Shown here one piece after another: positions 24,619-34,661 of a stretch of DNA of 64,000 nt. The notes beneath the pieces were generated by a model that made no database searches, was not told the origin of the DNA, and saw only the letters and a program-made list of their open reading frames with translations. The DNA comes from Undibacter mobilis (GTDB lineage: Bacteria > Pseudomonadota > Alphaproteobacteria > Rhizobiales > Xanthobacteraceae). Position numbers and translations under genes: made by a program. The stretch's first letter is position 1. Each line of letters starts with the position of its first letter. The stretch lies in the NCBI RefSeq assembly GCF_003367195.1, contig NZ_QRGO01000001.1, positions 124,001-188,000 of the forward strand, given 5' to 3'.

Positions 24619-26409
24619 ATGGTCGAAATTCGTTCGGTCGAACTGCCTGAAAACGTCGGCACCAATCGCGAAATGATCTGGAACAGCGATCTTGCGGCCG
24701 AGATGCTGCGGATTCTCGACATCCCCTATATCGCGATCAATCCCGGCGCGAGCTATCGCGGTTTCGAGGACAGCCTGGTCAACTATCTCGGCAATCGCGG
24801 TCCGCAAATGCTGGTCTGCCTGCATGAGGATCACGTCGTTTCTATCGCGCATGGCTACGCCAAGGTTACCGGCAAGCCGATGGCCTGCGCGCTGCATAGC
24901 AATGTCGGCCTCATGCACGGCCTGATGGGCATCTTCAATGCCTGGTGCGACCGCGTGCCGATGCTGGTTATCGGAGCTACCGGCCCGGTCGAGGTCGAAC
25001 GCCGGCGCCCGTGGATCGATTGGATCCATACCTTCAAGGACCAGGGAGCGATGCTCCGTCACTTTACGAAGTGGGACGACGAGCCGCGTTCACCGATGGG
25101 CATCGTGCAGGCGTTCCTGAAAGGCGCCCACATGACCCGGGACCTGCCGCAGGCCCCTGTCTACATCTGCCTCGACGCCGGCCTTCAGGAACAGGCCATC
25201 GGCCGCGACATCGCGTTGCCCGATCCGCGACGGTACGAACCTGCGAACCCACCGAGCGGATCACCGGAGGACATCGCTGACATCGCCCGCCGGATAGCAA
25301 AGGCGAAATGTCCGGTTTTCCTGTTCGGTCGTGGATCCCGTCTGCAAAGCGACTGGGATCGCCGCGTCGAATTGGCGGAGGCGTACAGCGCACTTGTTAT
25401 AACCTCGCAACACGAGCGCGCGGTATTCCCGACGGCACATCCGCTCCACGTCGGCGCGCCGATCGATCCCATCTCGTCCGAGGCCAAGCAGGCTTTGGCC
25501 GCCGCGGATCTGGTCGTCAGTTTCGACTGGGTGGATTTGAGCGGCCTAATCCAGCACGTCGAAACGAGCGGCGGTGCGTTCACCGGATCGTTGGTTCACG
25601 TCTCGCTCGATCTGGCGCTCCACAATGGCGCCAGCATGGATTATTTCGGCATCCCGGCCGTTGATCGCACCATCAAAGCAGATCCGGATGCCTTCCTGAC
25701 GCAGCTGCTGCCCGCCTTGCGCGGTCTTCCCTCTGCGGCGGTGCCACGTCAACAGTCAAATCCAACCGCGGGCGCCAGCACGACGATCTCGACCGGCGCC
25801 GAGCTAACCTCGGTCGATATCGAGAAAGCCCTGGCCGACGAACGCGGCCAGCAGAAATTCACCGTCGCGCACATCCCGCTGACCTGGGACGGCACCATTT
25901 ATGACTATCGCGACCCGCTGGATTTCCTTGGCCACGATGGTGGCGCCGGACTCGCCGCTGGCCCCGGAATCACCATTGGGGCTGCACTGGCGCTGAAAGG
26001 CAGTGGCCGCCCGGTGATCTCGGTGATGGGAGACGGCGACTTTCTACAGGGCGCGACCGCTCTCTGGACCGCCGCACATTACGGTATCCCGGCCCTGTTC
26101 ATCGTCGCCAACAACCAATCCAACTTCAACGACGAGATTCATCAGAACGTCATGGCGAGTTTCCGCGATCGTCCACTTGAGAATCGCTGGATTGGTCAAC
26201 GGCTTTCCGACCCAGAAATAGACCTAGCGACCATTGCCAAGGGGCAGGGCGTTGATGGCGAAGGCCCGGTAAAGACCGCTGAGACACTCCACGCGGCAAT
26301 CAAGCGAGGCCTCGCCGCAGTGCGCGAAGGCCGGCCTTATCTGATTGACGTGCATATCGCCCGGCCCAAGCTGGCGAAGGCCTCGCCCACCGGTCGCGTC
26401 GGTCGTTGA
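24619..26409 (+). CDS. Thiamine-diphosphate enzyme, acetolactate-synthase-like
   Basis: A 596-residue ThDP enzyme from the ATG at 24619, with AAGG ten bases upstream; a TTG three codons earlier is the alternative. The PYR domain has the catalytic Glu in CLHEDHVVSIAHGYAK; the central domain follows; the PP domain has the ThDP motif GDGDFLQGATALW...NN near 475-510. The family includes acetolactate synthase, benzoylformate decarboxylase and sulfoacetaldehyde acetyltransferase. The substrate here is unknown; the 2-oxo acid or aldehyde left by the upstream aminotransferase is a reasonable guess. Confidence 0.88.
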   Translation: MVEIRSVELPENVGTNREMIWNSDLAAEMLRILDIPYIAINPGASYRGFEDSLVNYLGNRGPQMLVCLHEDHVVSIAHGYAKVTGKPMACALHSNVGLMHGLMGIFNAWCDRVPMLVIGATGPVEVERRRPWIDWIHTFKDQGAMLRHFTKWDDEPRSPMGIVQAFLKGAHMTRDLPQAPVYICLDAGLQEQAIGRDIALPDPRRYEPANPPSGSPEDIADIARRIAKAKCPVFLFGRGSRLQSDWDRRVELAEAYSALVITSQHERAVFPTAHPLHVGAPIDPISSEAKQALAAADLVVSFDWVDLSGLIQHVETSGGAFTGSLVHVSLDLALHNGASMDYFGIPAVDRTIKADPDAFLTQLLPALRGLPSAAVPRQQSNPTAGASTTISTGAELTSVDIEKALADERGQQKFTVAHIPLTWDGTIYDYRDPLDFLGHDGGAGLAAGPGITIGAALALKGSGRPVISVMGDGDFLQGATALWTAAHYGIPALFIVANNQSNFNDEIHQNVMASFRDRPLENRWIGQRLSDPEIDLATIAKGQGVDGEGPVKTAETLHAAIKRGLAAVREGRPYLIDVHIARPKLAKASPTGRVGR

Positions 26410-26428
26410 TAGATGACGCTAGCGGTCG

Positions 26429-27265
26429 CTAGGCCGTCTCCTCGCGCACCTGCAGCCGCTTAACTCGCTGCCTGAGCCAGCCGACCAGCGCCAGGATCAG
26501 CACCGACACCAGGATCAAGACCGTGGCGGCCGCGGTAATGGTAGGACTCAGATAGTATTTGAGGCCGTTGAACATCTGCCGCGGCACAGTGTTCTGCTCT
26601 GGTCCGCCCAGAAATAAAATCATCACCACCTCGTCCAGTGACGTCGCGAAGGCAATGACCGCACCGGTCAGAACGCCGGGCCAGACAATCGGCAAAGTGA
26701 TCTTGAAGAATACCCGGAGCGGATGGGCGCCCAAACTCGCGCCCGCGCGCACCAGATTTTCATCCAGGCCCGCAACTGTCGCACCAACCGTAATAACCAC
26801 GAACGGCACCGCCATCGCAGTATGGGCAAGGATGATGCCGGTAAAAGTCCCGGTCAGCCGCAACGGCGCGAAGAAGAAGTACGTCCCGACGGCGACTACG
26901 ATAATCGGCACGACTAGCGGGGCTATGAAGAATAGCGACATCAGCTTCTTGAACGGAAGATCGTTTCGATTGAGGCCGAGCGCCGCCATAGTCCCCAACG
27001 ATGTCGCCAGGATCGCGGTGAGCGATCCAACAATCAGCGTATTCTTGACCGCACCAATCCATTCAGCGGACGTAAAAAACTCGTCGTACCAACGCAGCGA
27101 AAAGCTCGGAATGGGATAATTCAGGAAGGCGCTGGAGCTGAACGACAGCGGGATGATTACGATCAGCGGCACTATCAGGAACAACAACACGGCGACCGTG
27201 AGCATCCAAAGCGCCACCATGCCCACACGCTGTTGCCAACTGCGGTACCCGCCCAACGTGCTCAT
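26429..27265 (-). CDS. ABC transporter permease, PotC-like
   Basis: A 278-residue inner-membrane permease with six predicted helices and the EAA loop near GASLGAHPLRVFFKITLPIVWPG that docks with the ATPase. Start at ATG 27265 (MSTLGGYRSW) overlaps the upstream permease stop by four bases. Belongs to the spermidine/putrescine/opine (PotC) branch. Last gene of the four-gene minus-strand importer operon and convergent with the ThDP enzyme. Confidence 0.93.
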   Translation of the reverse strand: MSTLGGYRSWQQRVGMVALWMLTVAVLLFLIVPLIVIIPLSFSSSAFLNYPIPSFSLRWYDEFFTSAEWIGAVKNTLIVGSLTAILATSLGTMAALGLNRNDLPFKKLMSLFFIAPLVVPIIVVAVGTYFFFAPLRLTGTFTGIILAHTAMAVPFVVITVGATVAGLDENLVRAGASLGAHPLRVFFKITLPIVWPGVLTGAVIAFATSLDEVVMILFLGGPEQNTVPRQMFNGLKYYLSPTITAAATVLILVSVLILALVGWLRQRVKRLQVREETA

Positions 27266-28482
27266 GGCAGCGGCCCCTTGCTGCCGCCGACTAGACGGCT
27301 GTAGACGGCGTAAAGCGCGAAGGTCGCGACGAGCAGCCAAACGCTGAGAGCGCAGGCCAGCCCCCAGTTTGCCGAGGTGTTGGTATAGAAGGCGATATAG
27401 TAACTCACCATCTGATCCGCAGCGCCGCCGACGAGCGCCGGCGTGATGTAAAAGCCCAACGCCACGGTGAATACCAGCAGGCACCCGGCCGTAATGCCGG
27501 CGGCACTCTGCGGCAAGTAAACCTTCACGAAAGACCGCAAAGGTGTGGCGCCGAGACTCGCCGCCGCCTTCATGTAATTCGGCGAAATGCCCTGCATGAC
27601 GCTGTAAAGCGGCAGGATAAAGTATGGCAGCAGAATGTGCGTCATGGCGACGAACACCCCGAAACGATTGTAGATCAGCGGTACCGGCTCACTGACAATA
27701 CCGAGATCGACCAGCACATGATTGACGATGCCGTTATTCTGGAGAAGAACCACCCAGGCTGCAGTGCGCACCAGAAGCGAGGTCCAGAAGGGCACGAGCA
27801 CGAGAAGCAGTAAAGCCGAGGCTAGACGCTTCGGCAGACTCGCCAGCAGGTAGGCGACGGGAAAGCCGATCGCGACGCAAAGCAGCGTCACGATCAACGC
27901 CATGGCAAAAGTTCGTCCGAAAATTCCGATAAATATGGAAGCTTCCTCGGGCTTCGCAGAGATGGAACCGGTTGGCTCAATATGCATGTCAATCGCGGCA
28001 AGCATATAGAACATCGACACGGGACCCGCGGCGTTACGAATGGCGCCCCAGTAGGCAATCTCGCCCCAGGCAGGTTCCGCCTTCAGCAGCGCGTCCTTGA
28101 CCGACGGCAAGTCCGCCGCCAGCGATCGCCGAGCCGTTCGGAACAGCAGCTCGCGAAGACCGCTCACATCGTAGTTCAGGCGGCGGGCGGCCGGCGCCAG
28201 CGTCTCATTGGCGCGCGCCTCCTTGAGCTCTCTGACAAAGGTTCGGAAGGTTGCCTCATCCGGCGCCTCGGTGCCGCGCCAACTCGCTAGCGCCACGACC
28301 GTCTGCGGAAATGCGCGACCTACCTCCTCATCGGCAACCGCCCGCCACAACATAGTGCCGATCGGAAAGCCGAAGGAGAACAACAGAAACAGAAACAGCG
28401 GCGCTACCAGGCCGAGCGAAACCAGGCGCCGCTTGCGATTTGAGGCCCGCAGCTGTCGAACGAGATCGGCGTTTTCAGCCAT
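27262..28482 (-). CDS. ABC transporter permease, PotB-like
   Basis: A 406-residue permease, longer than the usual ~290 because of a ~130-residue insert (about 65-190) between the first helix and the remaining five; the insert would face the periplasm. The EAA loop AAASLGATPLRSFVKVYLPQSAAG is intact. Pairs with the PotC-like permease it overlaps. The large periplasmic insert is also seen in some opine/polyamine permeases. Confidence 0.92.
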   Translation of the reverse strand: MAENADLVRQLRASNRKRRLVSLGLVAPLFLFLLFSFGFPIGTMLWRAVADEEVGRAFPQTVVALASWRGTEAPDEATFRTFVRELKEARANETLAPAARRLNYDVSGLRELLFRTARRSLAADLPSVKDALLKAEPAWGEIAYWGAIRNAAGPVSMFYMLAAIDMHIEPTGSISAKPEEASIFIGIFGRTFAMALIVTLLCVAIGFPVAYLLASLPKRLASALLLLVLVPFWTSLLVRTAAWVVLLQNNGIVNHVLVDLGIVSEPVPLIYNRFGVFVAMTHILLPYFILPLYSVMQGISPNYMKAAASLGATPLRSFVKVYLPQSAAGITAGCLLVFTVALGFYITPALVGGAADQMVSYYIAFYTNTSANWGLACALSVWLLVATFALYAVYSRLVGGSKGPLP

Positions 28483-28514
28483 TCCGCCATTTCCGAGAGG
28501 CGACGAAAACCGCG

Positions 28515-28544
28515 CAAGGACGCTGGCAACCGCCAGCGTCCTTG
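28515..28544 (-). promoter_or_regulatory. Intercistronic hairpin after the binding-protein gene
   Basis: CAAGGACGCTGG and CCAGCGTCCTTG form a perfect 12-bp stem with a six-base loop, between the solute-binding protein gene and the first permease gene. No T-run follows. Such hairpins commonly protect or attenuate the mRNA so that the binding protein is made in excess. Confidence 0.6.
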
Positions 28545-28569
28545 TCGCTTTGGTGAAGGTGCAGGAACG

Positions 28570-29610
28570 TTACTGGGCGACCCATTTGGTGAAGCGGTCG
28601 CTCAGTTTGTCGAAGTTGTCGAGCCAGAACGTCGCGCTCACCTCGAATGCGTGAGCGGAATTGTCAGGCGCCGACGGGAGATCTGCCGCGATGTCCTTCG
28701 GGGTCATCGCGATGCTCTGTTTCGTGGACGTGCCATTGGCGAGCATGGTCATCTGATGAGCCTGCCGCGATGCGTCCGCCATAAAGGCGAGCAACTTGTA
28801 GGCGGCGTCTTTGTTCGGCGAACCCTTCAGGATCACCCAGCTGTCCCAGGTGAACATGCTCTGATTCCAGCTCATGGCGAATGCCTTACCGGCCTTCTTC
28901 GCTGCCGTAATGCGGCCGTTGAAGACGCCTGTCATCGCGACTTCTCCGGACGCCAGCAGCTCGACAGGCTTCTGCCCCGTCTGCCACCAGATGATGCTCG
29001 ACTTGATCGTATCGAGTTTCTTGAAAGCGCGGTTAACGCCCTCCTCCGTGCCCAGCACCTTGTAGACATCCTTGGGGGCGACGCCGTCGGCCATCAACGC
29101 CGTTTCAAGCGTCAACTTGGGACCGGACCGCAACCCACGTTTGCCTGGATACTTCTGCAAGTCGTAGAAATCGGTCCAGCTCTTCGGAGGCGTAGACAGC
29201 TTCTGCGGGTCGTAAGCGAGGACGAAGCTGTACAGCAGAGCTCCCACGCCGCAATCGTGAACGGCCTCCGGAAAATAAATGTCCTTTCCGCCGATCTTGG
29301 ACCAGTCCAGCTTTTCGTAGAGGTTCTCTTCGCAGCCAAGTGCAAGTTCGTCCGATTCGACTTCGACAACGTCCCAATCAGCGTTCCCGCCTTGAACCTT
29401 GGCGCGAATGATGCCGATGCCGCCCTCCCATGACGTCTCCTTGAGCGGCACTTTCGACGAAGCGGCGAACGGTTCGAAAGCCGCCACGCTTTGCGCCTTC
29501 TGCACCGCTCCACCCCAGGAAACGACTGTCAAATCCCTGGCGGACGCGCCAGACGCGACCGCTACGGTCATAGCGGCACCAAGCAATCCGTGCAGAAGTT
29601 GAACTTTCAT
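28570..29610 (-). CDS. ABC transporter periplasmic binding protein, PotD-like
   Basis: A 346-residue secreted binding protein. The signal peptide (MKVQLLHGLLGAAMTVAVA, cleavage near ASA) is followed by DLTVVSWGGAVQKAQ and the extracellular family 1/PotD fold. AGGAGGGTAATC before ATG 29610 is an excellent ribosome site and fixes the start. It would deliver the ligand, probably a polyamine-like or opine-like cation, to the two permeases downstream. Confidence 0.93.
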   Translation of the reverse strand: MKVQLLHGLLGAAMTVAVASGASARDLTVVSWGGAVQKAQSVAAFEPFAASSKVPLKETSWEGGIGIIRAKVQGGNADWDVVEVESDELALGCEENLYEKLDWSKIGGKDIYFPEAVHDCGVGALLYSFVLAYDPQKLSTPPKSWTDFYDLQKYPGKRGLRSGPKLTLETALMADGVAPKDVYKVLGTEEGVNRAFKKLDTIKSSIIWWQTGQKPVELLASGEVAMTGVFNGRITAAKKAGKAFAMSWNQSMFTWDSWVILKGSPNKDAAYKLLAFMADASRQAHQMTMLANGTSTKQSIAMTPKDIAADLPSAPDNSAHAFEVSATFWLDNFDKLSDRFTKWVAQ

Positions 29611-29679
29611 GATTACCCTCCTGTTGCCCGACTTACGAGATTTCAAACCTGATCACCGGCGCGGCGAGCCACGACGGAA

Positions 29680-30762
29680 TCAATGCAGTGCCTTGAACGC
29701 CCGACAATCTGCCGCGCGCCACCCGATCTTCAGTCGTTCATCAACAGCCAATTTGCGCATGTCGAAATTATTGGGGACTTTCGCGACCAGCGCGGCGTCG
29801 TTCGCGGCTCGCATATGAATCCGTGCTTGGTCCCCAAGATAGACGACGTCCTGGATCTGAACGTCGACGATATTCTCAACATCGGCAGAATTCGGCTCGA
29901 TCAGAATGCGTTCAGGACGGACTGAACAAACCGCATCGCCGTCGCCGGCAACATCGACGCTCAATGCCCGCACTTCACCCCAGGCGGCACCAAGAACGCA
30001 GCCGCCATCTTGCGCCGAGATGACCCTGGCCTTGAACATGTTGTTCTCGCCGACAAAGCCGGCCACAAATGCGGTTGCCGGCTGCTCGTAGAGGTCCGAC
30101 GGCGCTGCCACCTGCTCGACACGTCCCTTTTCCATCACGGCGATTCGATCGGACATTGTCAACGCCTCGCCCTGATCGTGGGTCACATAAATTACGCTGA
30201 TGCCAAGCTCTTTGTGGATGCGCTTGATCTCGTACTGCAACGCCTCACGAAGCTGACGGTCGAGCGCCGCGAGAGGCTCATCCATGACGACGAGCGAGGG
30301 GTCAAAGATCAACGCCCGCGCCAGCGCAATGCGCTGTTGCTGGCCACCGGAAAGCTGCGTCACCTTGCGATCGGCGTAGCCCTTCAGCCGGACCACATCG
30401 AGCGTTCGCTCGATCTTTCTCGCGATGTCGGCTTTGGGAAGCTTGCGCGCTTCGAGCGGGAACGCGAGGTTCTGACCTACGGTCATGTGCGGGAACAAGG
30501 CGTAATTCTGGAAGACCACGCCGAGGTTGCGCTTGTACGGTGGCACACGGGTCACCGGCCGCCCGTCCAGAAGAATTTCTCCGGAGGTGGGGACTTCGAA
30601 CCCTGCCACCATCATCAAGGACGTGGTTTTGCCGGACCCGGACGAGCCAAGCAGCGTCAGGAATTCACCGCGCGCGACCTGCAGATTGAGATCGTCCACG
30701 ACCACAGTCTGGCCGTCGTAGGTTTTGGTTACGCCGACAAAGCTGACAATCGTGTCCTGCAC
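29680..30762 (-). CDS. ABC transporter ATP-binding protein, PotA-like
   Basis: A 360-residue ATPase: Walker A GSSGSGKT (39-46), Q-loop in VVFQNYALFPHMTV, signature LSGGQQQRIALARAL, Walker B LVVMDEPLAALD, H-loop in VTHDQ, then a C-terminal TOBE domain. First gene of the importer operon, with a near-consensus promoter 53 bases upstream. Confidence 0.95.
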   Translation of the reverse strand: MQDTIVSFVGVTKTYDGQTVVVDDLNLQVARGEFLTLLGSSGSGKTTSLMMVAGFEVPTSGEILLDGRPVTRVPPYKRNLGVVFQNYALFPHMTVGQNLAFPLEARKLPKADIARKIERTLDVVRLKGYADRKVTQLSGGQQQRIALARALIFDPSLVVMDEPLAALDRQLREALQYEIKRIHKELGISVIYVTHDQGEALTMSDRIAVMEKGRVEQVAAPSDLYEQPATAFVAGFVGENNMFKARVISAQDGGCVLGAAWGEVRALSVDVAGDGDAVCSVRPERILIEPNSADVENIVDVQIQDVVYLGDQARIHMRAANDAALVAKVPNNFDMRKLAVDERLKIGWRAADCRAFKALH

Positions 30763-30814
30763 ACGCGACCTTTAAAAGTCCGCCCCACGGCCGGCTTATT
30801 CGCCAAGCATAGGT

Positions 30815-30843
30815 ATTAAAAATAGCATAGTAAAGTATGTCAA
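30815..30843 (-). promoter_or_regulatory. Sigma70-like promoter of the PotABCD-type operon
   Basis: On the minus strand TTGACA (30838-30843), 17 bases, TTTAAT (30815-30820). Five of six in the -10 box and a perfect -35. The AT-rich block stands out in an otherwise GC-rich 289-base gap (30763-31051) that contains no gene. Confidence 0.75.
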
Positions 30844-31051
30844 TCAACTTACGTTTTTTGCAACGGCATAGCAGACGGATCGAGACTTATGGCGGCAGCA
30901 CTCGGCGCGGCCGGGACGGCAGCGGCAATGCACAAAATCGCGGCGGTGCAATGCGCGTCTGCACTCTCCACAGGCCCGCGCAACTTGGGTTGCCCAAGTT
31001 CGCGCCGGGGGCGATAAGCACCGCCCGCTGAATCGTCCTGCCGAGTCATCC

Positions 31052-33385
31052 ATGTCCGAACAGATCTTCCGCCGCATCGCCACCGAACTCTCCGTCCGCG
31101 TCGAACAGGTTCAGGCGACGGTCGAACTGCTCGACGGCGGCGCTACGGTTCCGTTCGTGGCGCGCTACCGCAAGGAAGCGACCGGCGGGCTCGACGATGC
31201 GCAACTCCGCACACTCGATGAGCGCCTCAAATATCTGCGCGAACTCGACGAACGCCGCGAGGCCATCCTCAAATCGGTACGCGAGCAGGGCAAGCTCGAT
31301 GCCACGCTCGAAGCCCAGATCCTCGCGGCCGACAACAAGGGCCGACTCGAGGACATCTATCTCCCCTACAAGCCCAAGCGGCGCACCAAGGCCGAAATCG
31401 CCAAGGAGGCCGGGCTCGAACCGCTGGCCGACCTGCTGCTGGCGGAGCCGCAGACCGATCCGCAGGCGGCCGCAGTGTCCTACGTCAATGCCGACAGGCA
31501 GGTCGCCGACGTCGCCGCAGCACTTGACGGCGCGCGCTCCATTCTGGTCGAGCGGTTTGGCGAGGACGCCGACCTCCTTGGCGCGCTCCGCGAGGCTTTG
31601 TGGACGCAAGGGCGCCTCGTGTCGAAGCTGCGCGACGGCAAGGCCGAAGCGGGCGCGAAATTCGCCGATTATTTCGACTACGCTGAGTCGTTCACCAAGC
31701 TTCCTTCGCACCGCATCCTGGCGCTGTTCCGCGGCGAGAAAGAGGATGTTCTGAGCCTGCAGTTTGAGGACGAACCCGTGCCGACAGCGGCCGGCGTGCC
31801 GAACGCCTATGAGCTCAAGATCATGCACCGCTTCAACGTCTCGGACCGTGGCCGGCCGGCGGATCGTTGGCTCCTTGAGACCGTCCGGTGGGCTTGGCGC
31901 ACCAAAATCCGCGCCCACATGAACATAGATCTGCGCCTGCGGCTATGGAACGCCGCCGAGGAAGAAGCTGTGCGCGTCTTCGCCGCCAATTTGCGCGATC
32001 TGCTGCTGGCCGCGCCCGCCGGCCCGCGTGCCACGCTCGGCCTCGATCCAGGCTATCGCACCGGCGTCAAAGTCGCCGTGGTCGACGCCACCGGACAAGT
32101 CGTTGCGACCAGCGTCATCTACCCCCACGAACCGCAGCGGCAGTGGAACGAGGCTCTCGCCATCCTCGGCAAGCTCGCGGTCACGCACAACGTCGAACTG
32201 ATCGCCATCGGCAATGGCACCGCCTCGCGCGAGACCGACAAACTGGCGAGTGAGCTCGTCAAATTGCTTGGACCGGAGCGTAAACTGTCCAAGATCGTGG
32301 TGTCGGAAGCCGGTGCCTCGGTCTATTCCGCCTCCGAATTCGCCTCGCAGGAATTGCCGAGCCTCGATGTGACCTTGCGCGGCGCTGTCTCGATCGCACG
32401 CCGGCTGCAGGACCCGCTCGCCGAACTGGTCAAGATCGATCCAAAGTCGATCGGTGTCGGCCAGTATCAGCACGATCTTAGCCAACACAAACTGGCGCGC
32501 GCGCTCGATGCCGTGGTCGAGGACTGCGTGAACGCCGTCGGTGTCGATCTCAACACCGCGTCAGGCCCCCTACTCGCCCGCGTCGCCGGCATCGGCGCGA
32601 CGCTCGCCGACAACATCGTTACCCACCGCAACAGCAACGGACCGTTCCGCTCGCGCAAGGGGCTGCTCGATGTGCCGCGGCTGGGCGCCAAGGCCTTCGA
32701 GCAGTGCGCCGGCTTCCTGCGCATTCGCAATGGCGACGATCCGATTGACGCATCCGGCGTGCATCCGGAATCTTATCCCGTTGTGCGCCGCATACTCGCC
32801 GCCACCAAGAGCAACATCCAAGTGCTAATTGGCAACACCGCCGAACTACGCAAGCTTGCGCCCAAGGACTACACCGACGACACCTTCGGTCTGCCGACCG
32901 TGACCGACATTCTGCGCGAACTGGAAAAGCCCGGTCGCGACCCGCGCCCCGCTTTCAAGGCGGCGGAGTTCAAGGAAGGGGTCGAGACGCTCAAAGACCT
33001 CAAGCCCGGCATGATCCTCGAAGGCGCTGTGACCAACGTTGCTGCCTTCGGCGCCTTCGTCGATATCGGCGTCCATCAGGACGGGCTGGTCCACATCTCG
33101 GCGATGTCGAAGACCTTCATCAAGGACCCGCGGGAGGTGGTGAAGCCCGGCGACATCGTGCGCGTAAAGGTGCTGGAGGTTGATGTTGGCCGCAAGCGCA
33201 TCGCGCTCAGCCTCCGGTTGGATGACGAAGCCGGCGCGGCGCGATCACAAGGGACCAAGCCCTCCGAACGCAGCGACAAGGCAATGCGGACCTTCAACGC
33301 CCGCAAGCCTCCGGAGCCCTCCGGCGGCGGCGCCCTGGCCGAAGCAATGCGCCGCGCCGCGGAGAAGAATACGCCGCGCCGCTAG
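31052..33385 (+). CDS. tex: Tex-family RNA-binding transcription accessory protein
   Basis: A 777-residue Tex/YhgF protein. Order: N-terminal helical domain, the YqgF-like RNase H fold with [16 protein letters not shown] (about 330), helix-hairpin-helix repeats ([20 protein letters not shown]), and a C-terminal S1 domain ([31 protein letters not shown]) with a basic tail. Bacterial Tex binds nucleic acid and affects transcription and stress survival. Monocistronic appearance. Confidence 0.96.
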   Translation: MSEQIFRRIATELSVRVEQVQATVELLDGGATVPFVARYRKEATGGLDDAQLRTLDERLKYLRELDERREAILKSVREQGKLDATLEAQILAADNKGRLEDIYLPYKPKRRTKAEIAKEAGLEPLADLLLAEPQTDPQAAAVSYVNADRQVADVAAALDGARSILVERFGEDADLLGALREALWTQGRLVSKLRDGKAEAGAKFADYFDYAESFTKLPSHRILALFRGEKEDVLSLQFEDEPVPTAAGVPNAYELKIMHRFNVSDRGRPADRWLLETVRWAWRTKIRAHMNIDLRLRLWNAAEEEAVRVFAANLRDLLLAAPAGPRATLGLDPGYRTGVKVAVVDATGQVVATSVIYPHEPQRQWNEALAILGKLAVTHNVELIAIGNGTASRETDKLASELVKLLGPERKLSKIVVSEAGASVYSASEFASQELPSLDVTLRGAVSIARRLQDPLAELVKIDPKSIGVGQYQHDLSQHKLARALDAVVEDCVNAVGVDLNTASGPLLARVAGIGATLADNIVTHRNSNGPFRSRKGLLDVPRLGAKAFEQCAGFLRIRNGDDPIDASGVHPESYPVVRRILAATKSNIQVLIGNTAELRKLAPKDYTDDTFGLPTVTDILRELEKPGRDPRPAFKAAEFKEGVETLKDLKPGMILEGAVTNVAAFGAFVDIGVHQDGLVHISAMSKTFIKDPREVVKPGDIVRVKVLEVDVGRKRIALSLRLDDEAGAARSQGTKPSERSDKAMRTFNARKPPEPSGGGALAEAMRRAAEKNTPRR

Positions 33386-33435
33386 CTCACCATCGTGCAA
33401 CCAAAAGCACCGGTCGCACGTTGTTCCGCTCGGAA

Positions 33436-33458
33436 TACCGGTCCCTGAAGGACCGGTA
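33436..33458. other. Hairpin after tex
   Basis: TACCGGTCC and GGACCGGTA form a perfect nine-base-pair stem with a five-base loop, 51 bases past the tex stop. The following bases hold no strong T-run; it may be a weak terminator. Confidence 0.4.
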
Positions 33459-33491
33459 CGTGCAGATTTCTGCCAATCCCGGGGGCCCTTC

Positions 33492-34589
33492 TTGGACATT
33501 AAAACAACCGATCGGGAGACGGCTCAGCGGGGCGTCTTGGCGGCACCGGTAGAAGCTGGCGATCCCGGCCGATGGGCCTTACCTTCGCAAGTTGCGATCT
33601 GTGGTATCTTTGTCATCGTCTTTATCGCCGCGCTCGATCTGGCGCGACCCGTATTGCTACCCGCGACCTTTGCCATTGTGATCGGCATGATGCTTGGACC
33701 ATTGGCCACGCGCGCCGACCGCGCCGGCATCCCGTCCGTGTTGAGCGCCGTGGTGTTGTGGGCGCTTGTCGTCCTCACCTGCTACGGCGTGATCGTGCTG
33801 CTGTCGACGCCTGTAATCGACTGGCTCGGCCAGGCGCCGGAAATCGGCCGTGTCATTAGGGAGCGCCTCCACTTCCTTGATCGCCCTTGGTCTGCACTGC
33901 AGGACTTGCGTAACGTCATCTCGCCGGGAGAACGCGACAAAGGTCTCGGCATCGACCTGATGAATTTCGTGCAGCCTATTTTTTCATTCGCCACCCCGGC
34001 CTTTGGGCAGACCATCATCTTCTTTGGTACGTTGTTTTTCGTGCTGCTCGGCCGTTTGCGGCTCCGTCGGGCGCTGGTGGTTGGGTTTAAGGGTCACGAA
34101 TCTCGCCTGCGCACGCTCAGGATCTGGAATGATATCGAGCATCAACTAACCAGCTACCTGAGCGTCGTTGCCATAATCAATTTTGCCGTCGGCGTCGCGG
34201 CGGCGACAATCGCGTTTGCCGTGGGTCTGCCGAACGCGCTGGCCTGGGGCGTTCTGGCAATGATTCTGAATTTCATTCCGTATCTCGGCGCCTTGATTAT
34301 GGAATTGATACTGTTCGCTGTCGGTCTCGTCACCTTTCCGACCCTGACCCATGCCCTGGTCGCGCCGGCGCTTTACCTCGCGTTCACCACGCTCGAAGGC
34401 CACTTCATCACGCCGAGCATCATGGGCCGGCGGCTGACGCTGTCGCCGCTGATCGTATTTCTGGCGCTGGTGTTTTGGACCTGGTTGTGGGGTCCCGCCG
34501 GCGCCTTTCTCGCCGTGCCGCTGCTCATTGTGGGGCTCTCCGCAATCAGCCATCTTTTCCCCAAACATGCCCCCGCACTACCGGGATAG
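33492..34589 (+). CDS. AI-2E transporter/PerM-family membrane protein
   Basis: About 365 residues with seven or eight transmembrane helices and the family pattern: an N-terminal helix pair, a ~130-residue soluble segment, and the GVLAMILNFIPYLGALI and LEGHFITPSIMGRRLTLSPL motifs of the AI-2E/PerM superfamily. No ATG or GTG is available between the tex stop and the first helix; the TTG at 33492 is the best start. Substrate unknown; relatives export AI-2 or exchange ions. Confidence 0.85.
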   Translation: MDIKTTDRETAQRGVLAAPVEAGDPGRWALPSQVAICGIFVIVFIAALDLARPVLLPATFAIVIGMMLGPLATRADRAGIPSVLSAVVLWALVVLTCYGVIVLLSTPVIDWLGQAPEIGRVIRERLHFLDRPWSALQDLRNVISPGERDKGLGIDLMNFVQPIFSFATPAFGQTIIFFGTLFFVLLGRLRLRRALVVGFKGHESRLRTLRIWNDIEHQLTSYLSVVAIINFAVGVAAATIAFAVGLPNALAWGVLAMILNFIPYLGALIMELILFAVGLVTFPTLTHALVAPALYLAFTTLEGHFITPSIMGRRLTLSPLIVFLALVFWTWLWGPAGAFLAVPLLIVGLSAISHLFPKHAPALPG

Positions 34590-34661
34590 GTGGGCCGATG
34601 GAACCAGCGCGCGCGGCGCGCGTTAGGCCAGCAGTCCATGTATTCAGTCCCGAGGGAAATC

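Noticed and set aside
22550..31051. Genomic island bounded by attachment-site repeats at tRNA-Val
   Set aside because: No second copy of the tRNA 3' end and no integrase could be found in the window.
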